Source: a candidate division TM6 bacterium GW2011_GWF2_32_72 (lineage in GTDB: Bacteria > Babelota > Babeliae > Babelales > CAIQNR01). Taken from it: a stretch of DNA of 35,472 bases. Position 1 is the stretch's first letter. The number at the start of each line of letters is the position of its first letter. This document shows positions 33,106-35,472 of the stretch, in pieces. The DNA is taken from assembly GCA_945882015.1 (NCBI GenBank), contig CAMCVM010000004.1, positions 1 through 35,472 of the forward strand. Direction: 5' to 3'. The translations under genes and the position numbers were made by a program. The notes beneath the pieces were generated by a model that made no database searches, was not told the origin of the DNA, and saw nothing but the letters and a program-made list of their open reading frames with translations.

Positions 33106-34959
33106 TCATTGATCGTCATCATCATCGTCAGTAAAACCTGTTTTTTCACTCTGTGGGCTTTTGCTGCTACCCACAGGCATTCTATCTTTAGGGTTAAGCT
33201 TTCTCTTTGATCTGCGCAGTGTGTTTTGTTTTAATTGTTCAAATGCAGCAGCTGCTTCTAAAATTCTTTCTTCAGGTTTGGCTGACTTATGAATTTTTGG
33301 TAAGTCTGGATCAGCTGGACCTGCTTTTTCAGCTTTCTGTAATGATTTAACGGTATCTAAAGCGCCGTTGTTAAAACCTATTGGCAGCTTACCCGTCTTT
33401 AAAACAGATAGTACATCTTTAAAAGAACGGCCTAAAGCACTTTCCAGAGTAAAGCCTGCTTTTGCAAAATTAGTTCCAATCATAGTCAAAGAGTTAAAAT
33501 AAGTATTAACCAAAAATGATTGCCCGTTTTGATTAAATAACACTAAATCAACTGGTTTAACTGTTGTAAATTCACGTATTACTTGAAGTGTTGAAGAGTC
33601 ATAAGTCGATACTTTGTTACCGTACCCAACTGCAAATCCTTTGCCATCAGGGCTTAAAGAAGCTGCAATAATGTTGTCACCTTGAAATTCAAGCATTCTT
33701 GTTTTTTCATATACTCCATTGTAAGGGTTTATTTTTGTGATAGATGGTGGTTTTTGACACGTTGCAAGTATTGCCCCAGAACCGTCTGGATAAAACTGAA
33801 CAGAACTAATACAACCTTTTTCTGCCAATCTAAAATTTTTCGGCTCAAGATTTTCTGTAAATGCTTTGTCAATAATTGTCAGAGTTCCATTATCATGACC
33901 TATTGCAATAGTATCTTGATCTGGTGCAACTGATGTGATAGATGGAAATTCTTTTTGATGTTTTGTTTCTTTAAAAGAGCCGATATCTAATTTATACAAA
34001 CAGTCGGCGCCACCAACTACCACAAAAGGAAGTTCCGGATGGAATGCGCATGAAGTCACTGAACCTTTATCGGCTTTAAGGGTATAAAGGAACTCTCCGC
34101 CAGAAGTCCATAGCTTTGCAGTCTTATCACTTGAACAAGTCAAAAGATACGTGCCACATGGGCTAAATTGCATAGCATTAATCGCTTTTTTGTGATCATT
34201 TTTAGGGTTTTCATACTGAGAAGAAAATATATATTCTCCTGTTAAAGCATTATAAAATCTTATAGAGTCACCAAAGCCACTGACTGCAAACAATTGCCCT
34301 GCTGGATGAAATGCAACTGAAGAAATAAGGAGACCACGAAGTTCTTGTATATTAAACATTGGGCTCCAAGCAGCATCTTGATTGTATAATTGTTCAGTTA
34401 AATATTTTTTTAAACGTGAATTGTTATCAATTGCTGTCAAAGCATCATCAAAATTAGTTGGTAATTTATTTTCTTTAACTGATTGACTGAGTCTACTGCT
34501 AATCACTTCTAATAAAATATCATGTAATGCCGATTCTTTTTTATCTGGGCTTTTAGTATCTTCATATTTTCTTATATATACTAATAAATAATTTGCGTTA
34601 TAGAGTTCTATTAATGGTCCCCATTCATATTTTTCTAATTCAGCTAAAACATCGTCTTTTGTTGTTAACTCTGATTGACAAAATGCTATTAATCTTTTTG
34701 AATTTTCTAGATTTAACAGTTGACTGGTAAAAGGAATCGGAGTTCTATCATCTAAAAAAGCGGTTATGCAACTTTCTACAGTTGCTAAGTCTAATGCAAT
34801 ATGCATTGGAATTTCAAGCGCTTCTTGCTGTGGACCTACTTGCAATGCAACACTCGCTTCTTTATCGGCAACTCTTCTTCTTTTTGCCGGTGGTTCCGCT
34901 GCAAAAATTTGAAAAGCATAAACAACAGAGACTAAAAAAACTAACACTAAACTTTTCAT
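33106..34959 (-). CDS. Exported Skp1/POZ-like + beta-propeller protein with NLS-like clusters
   Basis: The 617-residue protein has a signal peptide to ~Ala-21, followed at once by Pro-Pro-Ala-Lys-Arg-Arg-Arg-Val (23-30), a basic cluster like eukaryotic nuclear signals. Residues ~48-130 follow the same Skp1-like pattern as the 29776-31272 product: Ile-Ala-x4-Thr-Val, Phe-Leu-Asp-Asp-x-x-Pro-Ile-Pro, and Leu-Ile-Glu-Leu-Tyr-Asn-Ala-Asn-Tyr-Leu. About seven diverged WD40 repeats follow from ~180 to ~490, then the shared C-terminal module. The tail has Arg-Arg-Ser-Lys-Arg-Lys (582-587) and six Asp near the end. It starts 4 nt after the mraY stop with no good ribosome site, so it probably depends on mraY transcription and coupling. 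Function unknown. Confidence 0.8.
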   Translation of the reverse strand: MKSLVLVFLVSVVYAFQIFAAEPPAKRRRVADKEASVALQVGPQQEALEIPMHIALDLATVESCITAFLDDRTPIPFTSQLLNLENSKRLIAFCQSELTTKDDVLAELEKYEWGPLIELYNANYLLVYIRKYEDTKSPDKKESALHDILLEVISSRLSQSVKENKLPTNFDDALTAIDNNSRLKKYLTEQLYNQDAAWSPMFNIQELRGLLISSVAFHPAGQLFAVSGFGDSIRFYNALTGEYIFSSQYENPKNDHKKAINAMQFSPCGTYLLTCSSDKTAKLWTSGGEFLYTLKADKGSVTSCAFHPELPFVVVGGADCLYKLDIGSFKETKHQKEFPSITSVAPDQDTIAIGHDNGTLTIIDKAFTENLEPKNFRLAEKGCISSVQFYPDGSGAILATCQKPPSITKINPYNGVYEKTRMLEFQGDNIIAASLSPDGKGFAVGYGNKVSTYDSSTLQVIREFTTVKPVDLVLFNQNGQSFLVNTYFNSLTMIGTNFAKAGFTLESALGRSFKDVLSVLKTGKLPIGFNNGALDTVKSLQKAEKAGPADPDLPKIHKSAKPEERILEAAAAFEQLKQNTLRRSKRKLNPKDRMPVGSSKSPQSEKTGFTDDDDDDQ

Positions 34960-34963
34960 TATC

Positions 34964-35472
34964 TTAATACAAACTTATTTTAAACCAAATTAAAGCTACG
35001 CAAGAATAAACTACAGTAATTATAAAAAAACAAAAAGTAATCTTTGTTTCTGCCCAACCAATAAGCTCAAAATGATGGTGTATTGGAGTCATTTTAAAAA
35101 TTCGTTTTTTAAAATACCTGAATGCACATACTTGCAACATAACCGATACTGTTTCTGCTACAAAAATTATACCGGTCAAAACAAGCAAGAATTCTTGATG
35201 TGTAGCAAGCGCCATAAAGCCAAGCGTTGCTCCTAAAGCAAGAGAGCCTACATCTCCCATAAATACTTTTGCTGGATACCTGTTGTACCATAAAAAACCA
35301 AGTAATGCGCCACATAAAGAAGCACACAAAAGCGCTAATTCAGGTACAAACGCAACCTGTGAATAAGTAGCAATCAAACCAAAAACTATAAAATTAGGCA
35401 ATAAGGTACTGGCTGCAAGGCCATCAAGGCCGTCGGTTAAATTAACAGCATTAGATGTGGCAACTATCAAAA
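34964..35472 (-). CDS. mraY: Phospho-MurNAc-pentapeptide transferase MraY (C-terminal part)
   Basis: MraY makes lipid I by moving phospho-MurNAc-pentapeptide onto undecaprenyl phosphate at the inner membrane. Only the C-terminal ~169 codons are in the window; the frame is still open at the edge. Diagnostic motifs are present: [12 protein letters not shown] (active-site Asp/Asn), Phe-Met-Gly-Asp-Val-Gly-Ser-Leu, and Met-Thr-Pro-Ile-His-His-His-Phe-Glu, followed by Gly-Trp-Ala-Glu. At least four membrane segments are visible. Its stop lies 4 nt before a WD40 effector-like gene, an unusual neighbour for a division/cell-wall gene. Nothing suggests a pseudogene. Confidence 0.95.
   Translation of the reverse strand, partial: LIVATSNAVNLTDGLDGLAASTLLPNFIVFGLIATYSQVAFVPELALLCASLCGALLGFLWYNRYPAKVFMGDVGSLALGATLGFMALATHQEFLLVLTGIIFVAETVSVMLQVCAFRYFKKRIFKMTPIHHHFELIGWAETKITFCFFIITVVYSCVALIWFKISLY

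Noticed and set aside
29890-33480. The shared C-terminal module of the WD40 proteins as an F-box
   Set aside because: Only one copy shows a Leu-x-Met-Pro-Ile-Glu-Val-like stretch; the other two lack the Pro-x-Glu core, and F-boxes usually precede the propeller.
1-35472. tRNA genes, CRISPR arrays, insertion sequences or prophage genes
   Set aside because: All gaps are under 250 bp and none shows a cloverleaf; the only regular repeats are the in-frame WD40 blades, and no transposase or integrase motif is seen.

Overview
The window is AT-rich and densely coded, with gene overlaps of 1-41 nt and only short intergenic gaps. The envelope is Gram-negative: an outer-membrane barrel protein ending in Phe, two SurA-like foldases, LspA with lipoproteins, and peptidoglycan genes (murB, mraY, glmU, mreB). 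About 17 of some 34 genes begin with a Sec signal peptide or lipoprotein signal, including a cluster of exported WD40 proteins. I infer a host-associated bacterium, most likely of the Dependentiae (TM6/Babeliae) type. This rests on gene content and style, not on a phylogenetic marker.

Layout. (1) 1-8227 is an accessory stretch of mostly exported proteins: small unknowns, two paralogous GT2-type glycosyltransferases with signal peptides coupled to a LOG-family nucleotide hydrolase, an exported alpha/beta hydrolase, and two further unknowns. (2) 8262-11406 (minus) is an outer-membrane protein-mreB-rsmA operon. (3) 11620-14330 (plus) is glmU-sbcD, translationally coupled. (4) 14320-14994 is an exported GNAT acetyltransferase. 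(5) 15095-21011 (minus) is a long run pheT-lspA-pgpA-comF, then two SurA-like foldases, closed by a strong terminator. (6) 21258-29741 (plus) holds a photolyase-related protein, a small exported protein, trhO-murB, yhhQ-tgt, a small acidic exported protein, a SpoU methyltransferase and an APC permease. (7) 29776-34959 (minus) holds three exported WD40 proteins directly behind mraY, whose 5' part lies outside the window.

The most interesting content is the WD40 cluster. Two of the three proteins carry, after the signal peptide, a segment that reads by eye like eukaryotic Skp1/POZ, then a helical linker, then a beta-propeller. That resembles the order of eukaryotic BTB-BACK-Kelch ubiquitin-ligase adaptors. 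One also has KRRR directly after its signal peptide, a second basic cluster and a poly-Asp tail, so nuclear targeting in a eukaryotic host is a testable idea. All three share a short module after the propeller. Other notable points are exported enzymes whose usual donors are cytosolic (GT2 pair, GNAT), a yhhQ-tgt pair suggesting salvage of a queuosine precursor, and a photolyase-family protein that appears to lack the Fe-S cysteines of its class. Functional statements come from reading motifs; no database search or structure prediction was run.
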